Shown here: positions 1-9,210 of the stretch, one piece after another | Layout of the letters: the number at the start of each line of letters is the position of its first letter | Position numbering within the stretch: position 1 is the stretch's first letter | DNA from: Actinophytocola oryzae | GTDB lineage: Bacteria > Actinomycetota > Actinomycetes > Mycobacteriales > Pseudonocardiaceae | DNA: 64,000 nucleotides | Assembly (NCBI RefSeq): GCF_004364325.1 | Contig: NZ_SOCP01000005.1 | Location: 124,001-188,000 of the forward strand | Direction: 5' to 3' | Position numbers and translations under genes: made by a program | The notes under the pieces: model-generated | What the model was told of the DNA's origin: nothing | What the model saw: only the letters and a program-made list of their open reading frames with translations | The model's database searches: none

Positions 1-314
1 CCCCGATGATCGCGGGCGAGCAGTGCGATCACGGACCCGGCCCCCAGCCCGTTGGCCATGAAAGCCCTGGCCAACGCGTTGGACCGCGTGTCGATCTGGC
101 GATAGGTCAGTGGACCTAGCTCGTCGACGAGTCCCACAGCCCGATGGTCCCGCCTGGCCGCGACTCTGGCCGCTCCGGCGATCGGCCCAAGTTTCCGCAG
201 CACGAGCAGCGAACGCAACGACTGGTCGGGGCGCGTGACAGGAGCGAGACCTGCTCGTCTGAGCACGTCAAGCCCGCGGATAGCGGTGGGTACCTGCCCG
301 AGTGCCCTCAACAC
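1..314 (-). CDS. Acyl-CoA synthetase (AMP-binding), N-terminal part only
   Basis: The reverse strand reads an open frame of about 104 residues that runs off the left edge. It contains the segment GPLTYRQIDTRSNALARAF followed by a Gly/Ala-rich helix, which is the usual N-terminus of FadD-type long-chain acyl-CoA synthetases (ATP + fatty acid + CoA to acyl-CoA). The GTG at 314 was chosen because a strong Shine-Dalgarno GAGGAGG lies 8 bases upstream. The catalytic AMP-binding motifs fall outside the window, so the substrate cannot be judged. The gene is divergent from the polymerase gene, and the 282 bases between them show no further gene. Confidence 0.7.
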   Translation of the reverse strand, partial: MLRALGQVPTAIRGLDVLRRAGLAPVTRPDQSLRSLLVLRKLGPIAGAARVAARRDHRAVGLVDELGPLTYRQIDTRSNALARAFMANGLGAGSVIALLARDHR

Positions 315-596
315 GTCGCCGACCTCCTCGTCGTGCCGTCCACCTGAAGCTACTGGAGAGTTAACTAACGGTCCAGCACACCGTCGGTCACCTCGCCAGT
401 CCCAGCGTGGACGAGCCACACCCGGCCCGTTCACGTCTTCACGTCGATCTCCTTCCTCGAACCCGCCGTGGATGTCTGGGTCCATCCTCCGCGACGAGGC
501 CGAAAATGGCCATTTCGATCACCCGTTCGAGTGAGATCGGCACACAGAACTCTCCACTCGCGCCGGAGTGTCGGTGGAGCGGCGCAGAATGCGGAC

Positions 597-2243
597 ATGC
601 GGTTCACGGTCATACCGGAAGCAGGTGGAGCCGGGCAGGTGCTCGGTCCATCCGGTGTGCCCGAAACCGTCCCCGACCTGGCCGGATGGATGGCCGGGCG
701 GGACGCGCGGTGGGTCGTGCCCTCGGTCGAGGGGCTCTACCCGGACCTACTCGAGGCCGGCGTGCGCCTCGGTCGGTGTCACGACCTGGCACTCACCGAA
801 GGCATCCTGTTGGCGTTCGAGGAGCGGCCAGGTCGGCCGCGCAACCTGGCGGCGGCGTGGGCCCGCATGCGTGGGCTGACCGAGCCCGACGACCCACGCC
901 CGGCCACCAGGACCGAGCAGCCGACACTGTTCGAGGCCGAGCGGGAACCGGCGCCCGCAGGCACGGACATGCTGTCGGCCGCGGAGGCCGTGTACGACGA
1001 CCAGCAGCGGCGCATCGCGGCGACCGCGCAGCCGGACCGATTACGCCTGCTCGTGGCCGCCGAGTCGGCGGGCGCGCTGGCGGCCGCGGAGATGACGCAC
1101 CACGGGCTGCCGTGGCGGGCGGACGTGCACACCGCCCTGCTCACGGAACTGCTCGGGCCGAGGTCGCCGGCGGGCACCCGCCCGAAGGTGCTCGCCGATC
1201 TCGCCGAGGAGATCACGGTCGCGTTCGGGCTGGTCGGGGCGCCCGAGTCGCGGCAGGTCAACCCGGACAACCCGGCGAGCCTGGTGCGGGCGTTCGCGCG
1301 GGTGGGCATCGAGGTGCCGTCCAGCAGGGCACACGTGCTGAAGGGGATCGACCACCCGGCCGTGGCACCCGTGCTGCGTTACAAGGAGCTGGCGCGGCTG
1401 TGGGTGGCACACGGGTGGTCGTGGCTCGACGCGTGGGTGTCCGGTGGGCGGTTCCGTCCGGAGTACGTGGTCGGCGGCGTGGTCTCCGGCCGCTGGGCAA
1501 CACGTGGTGGCGCGGCGCTCCAACTGCCGAAACAGCTGCGCACGGCCGTCCGCGCGGACGAAGGCTGGTCGCTCGTGGTGGCCGACGCCGCGCAGCTCGA
1601 GCCACGGGTGCTCGCGGCGCTCGCGGGCGACCGCAGGCTCGCGGACGTGTCGCGGGGCGTCGACCTGTACGCGGGCCTGGCCGCGGAGGTGTTCGACGGC
1701 GACCGGGGGCACGCGAAGATCGCGATGCTGTCGGCCATGTACGGCGGCACCAGCGGCGGCGCCGGTCCGCTGCTGGCCAAGCTACGCAAACGGTTCCCGC
1801 AGGCCGTGGAGTACGTGGAGGCGGCGGCCAGGGCGGGCGAGGAAGGTCAGGTGGTCCGATCCCGCCTTGGCCGCACCTCGCCACCGCCGTCGGAGAAGTG
1901 GCGTGCCCTGATGGGCAACCCGGACGCCGACGAACAACGTTCCCGCCAGGCCGCTCGCGACTGGGGGCGCTTCACCCGCAACTTCGTGGTGCAGGCGAGC
2001 GCCGCCGACTGGGCACTGACCATGCTGGCGACGCTCCGCCAGCGGTTGGTGGACACGAACGCACAACTGGTCTTCTTCCAACATGATGAGGTGATGATCC
2101 ATTGTCCTGACGACACAACTGAATACGTGGCCAACGCGATGCGCGCTGCCGCCACGGAGGCGTCCCGCCTGGTCTTCGGCGACACCCCGGTCCAGTTCCC
2201 CCTGGAAGCGGCGATAGTCGACTGCTACGCCGACGCGAAGTGA
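597..2243 (+). CDS. Family A DNA polymerase (bifunctional 3'-5' exonuclease/polymerase type)
   Basis: A 548-residue protein of the compact actinobacterial Pol I-like family, about half the length of DNA polymerase I. The polymerase palm is visible: motif A as VVADAAQLEPRVLAAL near residue 327, an O-helix-like GHAKIAMLSAMYGGT around 371-385, and motif C as QHDEVMIHCP near 496 with the catalytic Asp-Glu. The N-terminal 150 residues are the degenerate exonuclease-like part. No 5' nuclease domain is present. The ATG at 597 begins the conserved MRFTVIPEAGG; the frame stays open upstream to 468 but that part looks non-coding. The family is presumed to act in DNA repair, but its exact role is not settled by sequence. 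Confidence 0.85.
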   Translation: MRFTVIPEAGGAGQVLGPSGVPETVPDLAGWMAGRDARWVVPSVEGLYPDLLEAGVRLGRCHDLALTEGILLAFEERPGRPRNLAAAWARMRGLTEPDDPRPATRTEQPTLFEAEREPAPAGTDMLSAAEAVYDDQQRRIAATAQPDRLRLLVAAESAGALAAAEMTHHGLPWRADVHTALLTELLGPRSPAGTRPKVLADLAEEITVAFGLVGAPESRQVNPDNPASLVRAFARVGIEVPSSRAHVLKGIDHPAVAPVLRYKELARLWVAHGWSWLDAWVSGGRFRPEYVVGGVVSGRWATRGGAALQLPKQLRTAVRADEGWSLVVADAAQLEPRVLAALAGDRRLADVSRGVDLYAGLAAEVFDGDRGHAKIAMLSAMYGGTSGGAGPLLAKLRKRFPQAVEYVEAAARAGEEGQVVRSRLGRTSPPPSEKWRALMGNPDADEQRSRQAARDWGRFTRNFVVQASAADWALTMLATLRQRLVDTNAQLVFFQHDEVMIHCPDDTTEYVANAMRAAATEASRLVFGDTPVQFPLEAAIVDCYADAK

Positions 2244-2279
2244 CCGGACCGAATCCCGAGCACGGGCAGGCTCGGTCAC
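2240..2279. terminator. Possible bidirectional hairpin between convergent genes
   Basis: Between the polymerase and the convergent oxidase gene, an outer arm GTGACCG (2240-2246) pairs with CGGTCAC (2273-2279). An inner hairpin CCCG-AGCA-CGGG lies within it. There is no T-tract, as is common in high-GC actinobacteria. Its use as a shared terminator is inferred from position. Confidence 0.35.
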
Positions 2280-2288
2280 GCGGAAGGG

Positions 2289-3452
2289 TCAGGTTCGGCG
2301 CAGGGTGTCCGGCGACAGGTCGGCGAGGGTGCGGTTGCCCGACAGTCCGAGTGTGAGATCGAGGTCCGCGAGGACGCTGCGCACGACGTGGCGAACGCCG
2401 TCCTCACCGCCGAGGCCGAGGCCGTACACGTACGGACGGCCGAGGAGCACGGCCTTGGCGCCGAGGGCGAGCGCCTTGACGACATCGGCACCGGTGCGGA
2501 TGCCGGAGTCGAAGAGGACGTCCAGGCGGTCACCGACGGCCGCGGCTATCTCGGGGAGCATGTCGAGTGCGGCCACGGCGCCATCCACCTGGCGACCACC
2601 GTGGTTGGACACGACGATGCCGTCCATGCCGGCGTCGCTGGCGCGGCGAGCGTCGTCCACGTGCTGGATGCCCTTGAGCACGATCGGACCGTCCCAGTGT
2701 TCGCGGAGGAACGGCAGCTGGTCCCAGCGCTTGTCCGTGCCGGTGAACATCGGGATCCACTGGAGGATGGCCGCGGTCGGGTCCTCCTCCGGTGACTTCG
2801 CCAGCAGGGCGCGGAAGGCCGGGTCGGAGAAGGGGACGGCGTTGCCGATGCCGCGGATGAAGGGCAGGTAGGCCTGGTCGAGGTCGTTGGGCCGCCAGGC
2901 GAGCGTCCACGTGTCGAGGGTGACGACGAGCGCCGAGAACCCGGCGGCCTTGGCCCGGTGGAGGATGCTGATGGTGACGTCGTTGTCGTTTGGCCAGTAC
3001 AGCTGGTACCAGCGTGGGCCGTCTCCGTTGGCCTCGGCGACCTCCTCGATGGTGTGCGACGACGCGGTGGAGAGCACCATGGTGATCCCCAGCGCGGCGG
3101 CGGCACGCGCCGTGGCCAGCTCGCCGTCGGGGTGGACGATCGACTGCACGCCGACCGGGGCGAGCAGCACCGGAGCCGGCATGGACTGTCCGAGCACCGT
3201 GGCGCCGAGGTCCCGAGTGGTGGCGTCCGTCAGCATGCGCGGCACGATCCGCCACCGGTCGAACGCCTCCCGGTTGGCGGCCACGGTCGCACCGGACCCC
3301 GCGCCACCGACCACGTACCCGAAGGGACCGGGGTCGAACGTCTCGCGGGCGAGCCCTTCGAGCCGCGTCGGATCGGTCGTGAACGGCGGCAGCTTGTCGC
3401 CGAGCCCCTGGAGGTAGATCTCGTTCTGGTACCCGCCGAACTGCACAGCCAC
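2289..3452 (-). CDS. FMN-dependent 2-hydroxy-acid oxidase, lactate 2-monooxygenase type
   Basis: A 387-residue TIM-barrel flavoenzyme of the lactate oxidase/glycolate oxidase superfamily. Visible marks are GFSALVVTLDTW in the barrel, the FMN-binding lysine in PIVLKGIQH, the catalytic segment SNHGGRQVDG with its base histidine near residue 283, and the phosphate-binding LFDSGIRTGADVVKAL and LLGRPYVYGL. The N-terminal FGGYQNEIYLQGL is typical of lactate 2-monooxygenases (L-lactate + O2 to acetate + CO2 + water), so this is the best guess. Oxidation of another 2-hydroxy acid is possible. It is a single gene, convergent with the polymerase. Confidence 0.85.
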   Translation of the reverse strand: MAVQFGGYQNEIYLQGLGDKLPPFTTDPTRLEGLARETFDPGPFGYVVGGAGSGATVAANREAFDRWRIVPRMLTDATTRDLGATVLGQSMPAPVLLAPVGVQSIVHPDGELATARAAAALGITMVLSTASSHTIEEVAEANGDGPRWYQLYWPNDNDVTISILHRAKAAGFSALVVTLDTWTLAWRPNDLDQAYLPFIRGIGNAVPFSDPAFRALLAKSPEEDPTAAILQWIPMFTGTDKRWDQLPFLREHWDGPIVLKGIQHVDDARRASDAGMDGIVVSNHGGRQVDGAVAALDMLPEIAAAVGDRLDVLFDSGIRTGADVVKALALGAKAVLLGRPYVYGLGLGGEDGVRHVVRSVLADLDLTLGLSGNRTLADLSPDTLRRT

Positions 3453-3514
3453 GCCGCCGCTCCTAGATCGTGATCGCGAACCGGGAGCCCATTGAACAAC
3501 ACTCGGGCGGCCGG

Positions 3515-4969
3515 TTACCGCCCCTGGGGTCCGGACGACTGGCCGCCCTGGGGACCGGAGTTGTCCGGCCGATCTTCGGGGCTCCGGGGGGCGGGCGGCT
3601 CGGCAGGCGACCTGGGGCCGAACTGCGGCCCCTGCTGGGGAACTGCACCCTGTGGTGCGAACCCATCGCCTGCCGGGGCGGCAAATCCGACCGGCGGGCT
3701 GGCAGGTGCTTCGCCCAGCGAGCCGGGTGCCCCGGACTGCGCGGCGCGGTCGTTGGGTGGGCTGGCAGGTGCTCCGCCCAGCGGGCCGAGGCCGTTGGGC
3801 GGGCTGGCCGGTCCGCTGAACCAGCCGGGAGGTTCGGTGTTCGGGATGTCTCCCCCGGCTGAGGCGCTGGGGCCGTTTGGTGGGGAGTCGGGCGTGGCTG
3901 GGCTGTCGGAAGGGCTGGTCGACTGGGGGCCCGTGGTCGTCGTGGCGCCGAAGGGTGGTTCGCCCATGGTGGGGTTGGGGACGAAGGTGGCTGGGGGCGG
4001 GGTGGGTGAGCCGTTTGGTGACGGCTGGCCGTAGCCGGAGGCGGGCCCCGAGCCGTAGCCGGAAGCGGCTGCCGAGCCGTGCCCGAAGGCGGGCGCCGAC
4101 TCATGGCCAGACGTTGGCGCCACCCCATAGCCAGAAGCGGGTGCCGAGTTGTAGCCCGAGGCGGGCGCCGAGCCGTAGCCGGAACTCGCCGCCGAGCCAT
4201 GGCCCGCAACGGCTGCCGGGCCGTGGCCGGAGGTGGGCGCCGAGTCATAGCCGGACGTGGGTGCCGGGCCATGGGCAGAAGCGGGTGCTGAACCGTAGCC
4301 AGCCGCGGACGGCGGGCCGTAACCACCTGTGGGTGTCGGACCGTAGCCGGCAACGGATGGTGGACCGTAACTGCCCGGGGCAGGTTGGCCGTAAGCGCCT
4401 GCCGGTTGGCCGTAACCGCCGGTCGGTGGGGTGTAGCCGTTGGCCTGTGGCTGGGCATGGGCGGGTGCGGATGGTGAGCCGTTGTCGTAGATCTGCGGTT
4501 GGCCGTAGGCGGAACCCGCGAGCGCGCCGTTGCCCAGGGCCGGGATCGGGCCGCTGTCGGGCGACGGGTGCTGGCCGCCGGGTGTCGAGGGTGTGCCGGG
4601 GCCGGTGGCCGGGGCTGAGGCGTAACCGGGCGTCGACGGTGGGCCGTATCCGTGAGCGGGAGGTGGGCCATAGCCGGGCGCGGGAGGCGGGCCGTACCCG
4701 GTGGCCGGCGGTAAGGCCCCGGCTGGGGGCGGACCGTAGCCGGGGGGCGGGGGCAACGTCGACGGGTCGACGGTCGTCGGGGACTTGTCCTTGCTGAAAG
4801 CGGCGCTGAGGACCACCATCAGGATCCCCAGAGCCCCCAGGCCGAGGCCGAGGCCTGGTTGCCAGTCTTCCGACCACATCAGCAGCCTGAACTGGAAGTC
4901 AGTGAAGTGGAGCACTGCCGAACCCAGTCCGAGTACGGCCAGCCAGGCGCCTAGACCACGCACGATCAT
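3515..4969 (-). CDS. Membrane protein with long Pro/Gly/Tyr/Ala-rich repeat tail
   Basis: The 484-residue product has two hydrophobic segments at about 3-22 and 38-58 (ALGILMVVLSAAF), then roughly 400 residues of low-complexity repeats such as YGPPPA, GYGSAPAS and GYGPAPTS, ending in a Pro/Gln/Gly-rich tail. No enzyme domain is visible. The tail resembles the disordered proline-rich regions of actinobacterial cell-envelope or phase-separating proteins. The ATG at 4969 is preceded almost directly by GGGGAG. The GTG two codons later (4963) has better spacing from that site, so the true start may be 4963. The gene lies just downstream of the TPR gene on the same strand. Function unknown. Confidence 0.6.
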   Translation of the reverse strand: MIVRGLGAWLAVLGLGSAVLHFTDFQFRLLMWSEDWQPGLGLGLGALGILMVVLSAAFSKDKSPTTVDPSTLPPPPGYGPPPAGALPPATGYGPPPAPGYGPPPAHGYGPPSTPGYASAPATGPGTPSTPGGQHPSPDSGPIPALGNGALAGSAYGQPQIYDNGSPSAPAHAQPQANGYTPPTGGYGQPAGAYGQPAPGSYGPPSVAGYGPTPTGGYGPPSAAGYGSAPASAHGPAPTSGYDSAPTSGHGPAAVAGHGSAASSGYGSAPASGYNSAPASGYGVAPTSGHESAPAFGHGSAAASGYGSGPASGYGQPSPNGSPTPPPATFVPNPTMGEPPFGATTTTGPQSTSPSDSPATPDSPPNGPSASAGGDIPNTEPPGWFSGPASPPNGLGPLGGAPASPPNDRAAQSGAPGSLGEAPASPPVGFAAPAGDGFAPQGAVPQQGPQFGPRSPAEPPAPRSPEDRPDNSGPQGGQSSGPQGR

Positions 4970-5034
4970 CTCCCCGGTCTCGAGGCAGGGGTTTGCATCC
5001 CAACGACGCGCGGGAACGGCCCTCGGTTCCGCCT

Positions 5035-6054
5035 CTACCTCGTCCACATTCGACGCAGTGCCGCGGATGGGACAATCACCGCTATCAGGGCGCTCACCAG
5101 GGCCACCAGCAGCAACGGCTTCACTACCGGGCCCAGCGCCACCAGCACCGTCCACACGAGCAGCGACACCGCTGACAGTGCCAACGCGCCTGCCGAGACC
5201 GCGGCCAGTGGGAGTTTCGAGTACAGGACCGCGGGCGTTACCGCGGCTCCGTCCGGTAGGCGGGTCCAGCCCCTCCATGCGCGCAGGCCGACGAACAGGA
5301 ACACCCCCAGGCCGTACCACGCCAAGAACGACGCCGACGACGCCAGCAGCAGGACCGCCACCCCCAGTGCCTGCCACACGGCAGGTCGGCGGACGGCCAG
5401 GTACCACGACACCCGGTGGACTCGTTCGAACTTCGGCGTGCTCCGCGAACGAACTGGGCGGCGTTTGCGGCGGGGGTCGTCACCGGGTCGGCTGACCACC
5501 CGGTGCAGCTTCGCGGTCACGTCCCTGTTGGACGGGTCCAGCCGGACGGCGTCCTGGTACGCCGTCTCGGCCAGCATCCAGTCGTGGGCGAGCATGGCCG
5601 CGTCGCCGAGGACCTCGTGGGTCCTCGGCTCCGTGGGGGCCCGCTCGACGGCGGCCCTGGCGGCCTGGACCGCCTGTTCTGGCTCCTGGTGGGCCAGTGC
5701 CTCCGAGAGGATCACCAGGCCACGCCAGTCGTCCGGCTCGCGGCGCACCGCCTCGGCTGCCGAGACCACCGCCTCTTCGTAGCGACCCAGCTCCAGGAGG
5801 GAGAGGCTCGCGAGGCGGTGCGCCCACGCCGGTTCGCCCAGCGCCATAGCCCGTTTGGCCGCGTCCAGTGACTCCCGGGCCTCGCCGATGTCCAGGTATG
5901 CGGCCGACAGCCGGCACCACGCCACCGCGTGCCCGGGATCCACTTCCAGGGCCGATTCGAGCACGGCGATGGCGGCTCGCAGCCTGCCCTCGTCGGACAG
6001 CCGCGCCGCCCTCATCAGCACCGCGTCGATCGAACCGTCAGATGTCATCGTCAT
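5035..6054 (-). CDS. TPR-repeat protein with C-terminal membrane segments
   Basis: A 339-residue protein. Residues 1-170 are tetratricopeptide repeats with typical spacing (for example ALEVDPGHAVAWCRLSAAYL, AVRREPDDWRGLVILSEAL and AVRLDPSNRDVTAKLH). A basic linker follows, then a C-terminal half with about four hydrophobic segments, ending in a positively charged tail. It is probably a membrane-anchored scaffold with the repeats in the cytoplasm. The start MTMTSDGS has two ATGs; GGGAGG lies about 10 bases before the first. The proline-rich membrane protein gene follows on the same strand, so the two may work together. No specific partner can be named. Confidence 0.75.
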   Translation of the reverse strand: MTMTSDGSIDAVLMRAARLSDEGRLRAAIAVLESALEVDPGHAVAWCRLSAAYLDIGEARESLDAAKRAMALGEPAWAHRLASLSLLELGRYEEAVVSAAEAVRREPDDWRGLVILSEALAHQEPEQAVQAARAAVERAPTEPRTHEVLGDAAMLAHDWMLAETAYQDAVRLDPSNRDVTAKLHRVVSRPGDDPRRKRRPVRSRSTPKFERVHRVSWYLAVRRPAVWQALGVAVLLLASSASFLAWYGLGVFLFVGLRAWRGWTRLPDGAAVTPAVLYSKLPLAAVSAGALALSAVSLLVWTVLVALGPVVKPLLLVALVSALIAVIVPSAALRRMWTR

Positions 6055-6077
6055 CCGGCATTTGCCTCCCGATGGGC

Positions 6078-7301
6078 TTACCCCATCAGGCTCGCCAGAT
6101 CCGCGTCAACCAGCTTCGCAGGTTCGACACGCACACGCTGGTCCACAAGGGCCTGCAGCGTGTCGCCGTCGTCCCACATGTTGACGTTCATCGCGGCCTG
6201 TACGGCGCCGTCACGCAACCAGAACGCGATGAACTCGCGTCCGGTCAGGTCACCACGCACCACCAGCTCGTCACCGAACGGATCGGCCAGTCCTCGGAAC
6301 TCCATGCCCAGGTCGTACTGGTCGGAGAAGAAGTACGGGCTCGCGGCGAACGGCTCGCTCGCGCCGAGGACGTTCTGTGCGACGTGGGCACCCTGGTCCT
6401 TGGCGTTGGCCCAGTGCTCCACGCGGATGCGCCTGCCGAGCCTCGGGTGGGCGTGCGCGGCGATGTCACCGACGGCGAACACGTCCGGAGCGGACGTCCT
6501 CAGTGTCGCGTCGACCTGGACACCGCCGTCGTCGGACAACGCCAGTCCGGCCTCCTGCGCGAGGTCGGTCCTCGGCTCGGCACCGACCGCCACCAGCACG
6601 AGGTCGGCGGGCAGCTCGGTGCCGTCCTCCAGCCGCACGGCCGTCGCCTTCCCGTCGGCACCGGCGTACTCCACGACGCCGGTGTCCATGCGGAACGTGA
6701 CGCCCTGCGACTCGTGCAGCGCGCGGAACACCCCGGACACCGTGTCGCCGAGCACGCGGTGCAGCGGGTGGGCCAGCGTGTCGACCACGGTCACGTTCGC
6801 GCCGTGCTTGCGTGCCGCGGCGGCGACCTCGCAGCCGATCCAGCCCGCGCCGATGATCACGATGTTGCGGCCCTCGGTCAGCTCCTGTCGCAGCGAACGC
6901 GCGTCGTCGAGCCTGCGCAGTCTGCGGACGTTGTCGAAGTCGTTGCCGGGCACCCGCAGGCGGCGCGGCGTCGAGCCCGTCGCGAGCACGAGCCGGTCCC
7001 AGGACTCGGCCGTGCCGTCGACGTCGACCGTGCGGTCGCCGACGTTCACGGCACCCACCCGGGTGCCGAGCCGCAGGTCGATGTTCTTCTCGCCGTAGAA
7101 GGACTCGTCGTGCACCCAGTCGGGGTCATCTGTGTCGCCGAGCAGGATGCCCTTCGACAGCGCGGGCAGCTCGTAGGGGCGGTGCCGCTGTTCGCCGATG
7201 AGCAGTACTTCGCCGTCGTAGCCCTGCTCGCGCAGCGCACCGGCGGCCGAGGCACCCGCGAGACCGGTACCCACGATCACGATGCGGCGCGGTTCAACCA
7301 T
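6078..7301 (-). CDS. NAD(P)H:ferredoxin/rubredoxin reductase-type FAD oxidoreductase
   Basis: A 407-residue flavoprotein of the pyridine nucleotide-disulfide oxidoreductase class, close to reductases that feed P450 or Rieske oxygenases (rhodocoxin/putidaredoxin reductase type). The FAD-binding motif GTGLAGASAAGAL is at residues 11-23, the NAD(P)-binding motif IIGAGWIGCEVAAAA is near 150, and the second FAD motif VFAVGDIAAHAHP is near 280. The C-terminal third is a reductase-dimerisation-like domain ending DLASLMG. It has no redox-active CxxC, as expected for this branch. No ferredoxin or P450 gene is adjacent, so the electron acceptor is unknown. Transcribed toward the TPR gene 23 bases away. 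Confidence 0.85.
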   Translation of the reverse strand: MVEPRRIVIVGTGLAGASAAGALREQGYDGEVLLIGEQRHRPYELPALSKGILLGDTDDPDWVHDESFYGEKNIDLRLGTRVGAVNVGDRTVDVDGTAESWDRLVLATGSTPRRLRVPGNDFDNVRRLRRLDDARSLRQELTEGRNIVIIGAGWIGCEVAAAARKHGANVTVVDTLAHPLHRVLGDTVSGVFRALHESQGVTFRMDTGVVEYAGADGKATAVRLEDGTELPADLVLVAVGAEPRTDLAQEAGLALSDDGGVQVDATLRTSAPDVFAVGDIAAHAHPRLGRRIRVEHWANAKDQGAHVAQNVLGASEPFAASPYFFSDQYDLGMEFRGLADPFGDELVVRGDLTGREFIAFWLRDGAVQAAMNVNMWDDGDTLQALVDQRVRVEPAKLVDADLASLMG

Positions 7302-7417
7302 GGTGAGTCATACCTTCCTTCCGATGGACGAAAACGCGTCACGACAACGTCGTCGCGACGTCTGACTGTTAAACGACAAGCACGCGCAGGTGGATCAACT
7401 GCCGGAGGGTGAGCAAG

Positions 7418-7621
7418 GTGACCAGTCACAAGGAATGGTCGATCACGTGTCGGGACGTCGCAGGCCGACGCCGCGACCTCACCGTGTTCGTCCGGCAGGG
7501 CCGGGTGGTGCTGGTCGCCCCGCCGGGTGAGACCGCCGTGCTCAACCCGCTCGATGTCGGTCGCCTCCGTGCCGTCCTCCGCGACGCGGTGGTGGACGCG
7601 TCGCGGACGCCGGAAAGCTGA
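7418..7621 (+). CDS. Small hypothetical protein
   Basis: A 67-residue soluble protein with a beta-rich core (WSITCRDVAGRRRDLTVFV, GRVVLVAPPGETAVLNPLDVGRLRAVL). It is widespread as an unnamed small protein in Pseudonocardiales-like genomes, which is my recollection and not a search. The start is the GTG at 7418 because GGAGG lies 9 bases upstream. The in-frame GTG at 7409 directly abuts that ribosome-binding site and is unlikely. The gene is divergent from the flavoprotein gene and convergent with the glutamate-cysteine ligase gene, ending 3 bases from it. Function unknown. Confidence 0.6.
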   Translation: MTSHKEWSITCRDVAGRRRDLTVFVRQGRVVLVAPPGETAVLNPLDVGRLRAVLRDAVVDASRTPES

Positions 7622-7624
7622 ACC

Positions 7625-9103
7625 CTACGCCCCTGACCAGGTATGCACCGGTTCGTTCGTGTGCATGTGGGTGGCGTACCGGCGGACCATCTCCCGCAAC
7701 GCCTGCTCGCGGGACACGCCACGGGACTCCTCGATCGACCGCACGGTGTCCACCTGCCAGGTCGCCCCGTTGCGACCCGAGATGCACCGCTGCTCGATCA
7801 CACCGAGTAGCCGGTCTCGTTCCGCCGGCGCCACGCCCCAGGCGTCGAGGCCGGAGTGCGCCAGCGGGAGCAGCCGTCGCAGCACCAACTCGGTGACCGG
7901 CACGTCACCGATGCCGGGCCAGTAGACCCGCCCGCCGATCCCGCTCTTGGCCGCGGCGTGGAAGTTCTCCTCCGCCGCCGAGAAGCTCATCTGCGTCCAC
8001 AGTGGACGTTCTTGGTCGGCCAGCGCCCTGACCAGCCCGAAGTACAGCGCGGCGTTCGCCATCACGTCGACACACGTCGGCCCGGCGGGCAGCACCCGGT
8101 TCTCCACCCGCAGGTGCGGCCGGTTCTCGACCACGTCGTAGATGGGTCGGTTCCAGCGGTAGATCGTGCCGTTGTGCAGGCGCAGCTCGGGCAGCTCCGG
8201 CGCGTCGCCCGCCTCGAGCACCGCGACCGGGTCCTCCTCGTCCCACAGCGGCAGCAGCGCCGGGTAGTAGCGCACGTTCTCCTCGAACAGGTCGAAGATC
8301 GACGTGATCCACCGGTCGCCGAACCACACGCGCGGGCGCACACCCTGCGCCTTCAGCTCCTCGGGCCGGGTGTCGGTGGACTGCTCGAACAACGCGATGC
8401 GACTCTCGGCCCACAGCTGCTTGGCGAACAGGTACGGCGAGTTGGCACCCAGCGCGACCTGCACGCCCGCGACGACCTGCGAGGCGTTCCAGAAGTCCGC
8501 GAAGCGCTCCGGCGCCACCTGGAGGTGGTACTGGACGCTCGTGCACGCCGACTCCGGCGCGATCGTGTCCGCCTGGGTCACCAGCCGCTCCTCACCGGCG
8601 ATGTTGATCTCCAGGTCCTCACCGCGCGCGGCGAAGATCTGCTCGTCGAGCAGCTTGTAGCGCTGGTTCGACGACAGCGTCTCGGCGTTCATGTGATCGT
8701 GCCGCAGCGTCGGCAGGATGCCGATCATCACGATGTGCGTGTCGACCGAGTTGGCGTGGGTCTCCGCCGCGTTCAGCGAGGCACGCAGGCTGTCCTCGAA
8801 GCGGGACAGCCCGTCGGGGCCCAGCTCGTTCGGGGCCAGGTTGATCTCGATGTTGAACTGGCCGAGCTCGGTCTGGAAGTCCGGGTCCGCGATCGCGGCC
8901 AGGACGTCCTCGTTCCTCATGGCCGGATCGCCCGCCGCATCGACCAGGTTCAGCTCGACCTCCAGCCCCGACATCGGCCGGTCGGTGTCGAAGGCCGACT
9001 GCTTGAGCATCTGGGCGAAGACGTCCAGGTCAAGCCGTACCTTCTCGCGAAACCGCTGCCGGTCGGCGCGGGTGAACTCGGTCCGTTCGACATCCTTGCC
9101 CAT
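7625..9103 (-). CDS. Glutamate--cysteine ligase family protein (carboxylate-amine ligase)
   Basis: A 492-residue protein of the GCS2 branch of glutamate-cysteine ligases (COG2170-like). Conserved blocks include GLEVELNLVD, the FNIEINLAPNEL segment with its metal/substrate-binding acids, ACTSVQYHLQV, SPYLFAKQLWAESR, and HLRVENRVLPAGPTCVDVMAN. The family joins an amino-acid amine to a gamma-carboxylate using ATP. Pseudonocardiales normally make mycothiol rather than glutathione, so the real substrate may not be cysteine. The start MGKDVERTEF at 9103 was preferred over an upstream ATG at 9127 because conservation begins there. It is convergent with the small + strand gene and divergent from oligoribonuclease. 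Confidence 0.8.
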   Translation of the reverse strand: MGKDVERTEFTRADRQRFREKVRLDLDVFAQMLKQSAFDTDRPMSGLEVELNLVDAAGDPAMRNEDVLAAIADPDFQTELGQFNIEINLAPNELGPDGLSRFEDSLRASLNAAETHANSVDTHIVMIGILPTLRHDHMNAETLSSNQRYKLLDEQIFAARGEDLEINIAGEERLVTQADTIAPESACTSVQYHLQVAPERFADFWNASQVVAGVQVALGANSPYLFAKQLWAESRIALFEQSTDTRPEELKAQGVRPRVWFGDRWITSIFDLFEENVRYYPALLPLWDEEDPVAVLEAGDAPELPELRLHNGTIYRWNRPIYDVVENRPHLRVENRVLPAGPTCVDVMANAALYFGLVRALADQERPLWTQMSFSAAEENFHAAAKSGIGGRVYWPGIGDVPVTELVLRRLLPLAHSGLDAWGVAPAERDRLLGVIEQRCISGRNGATWQVDTVRSIEESRGVSREQALREMVRRYATHMHTNEPVHTWSGA

Positions 9104-9210
9104 CCGCAATCGCCTCACTAGGTGCAAGCTGGTCCAGGGAAGCCTGACGCCAAGCCTTTACCCCCGCAAGCTGCGAGATCAAACAACGGTACCGGGATAA
9201 GCTGCGTCAG

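Noticed and set aside
3515..4700. CRISPR-like or DNA-level tandem array in the repeat region
   Set aside because: The repeats follow codon periodicity of a Gly/Pro/Tyr-rich protein and vary freely at third positions; there are no uniform spacers.
4970..5407. Upstream extension of the proline-rich membrane protein frame
   Set aside because: It overlaps the TPR gene's coding frame; the membrane helix and a ribosome-binding site place the start at 4969 or 4963.
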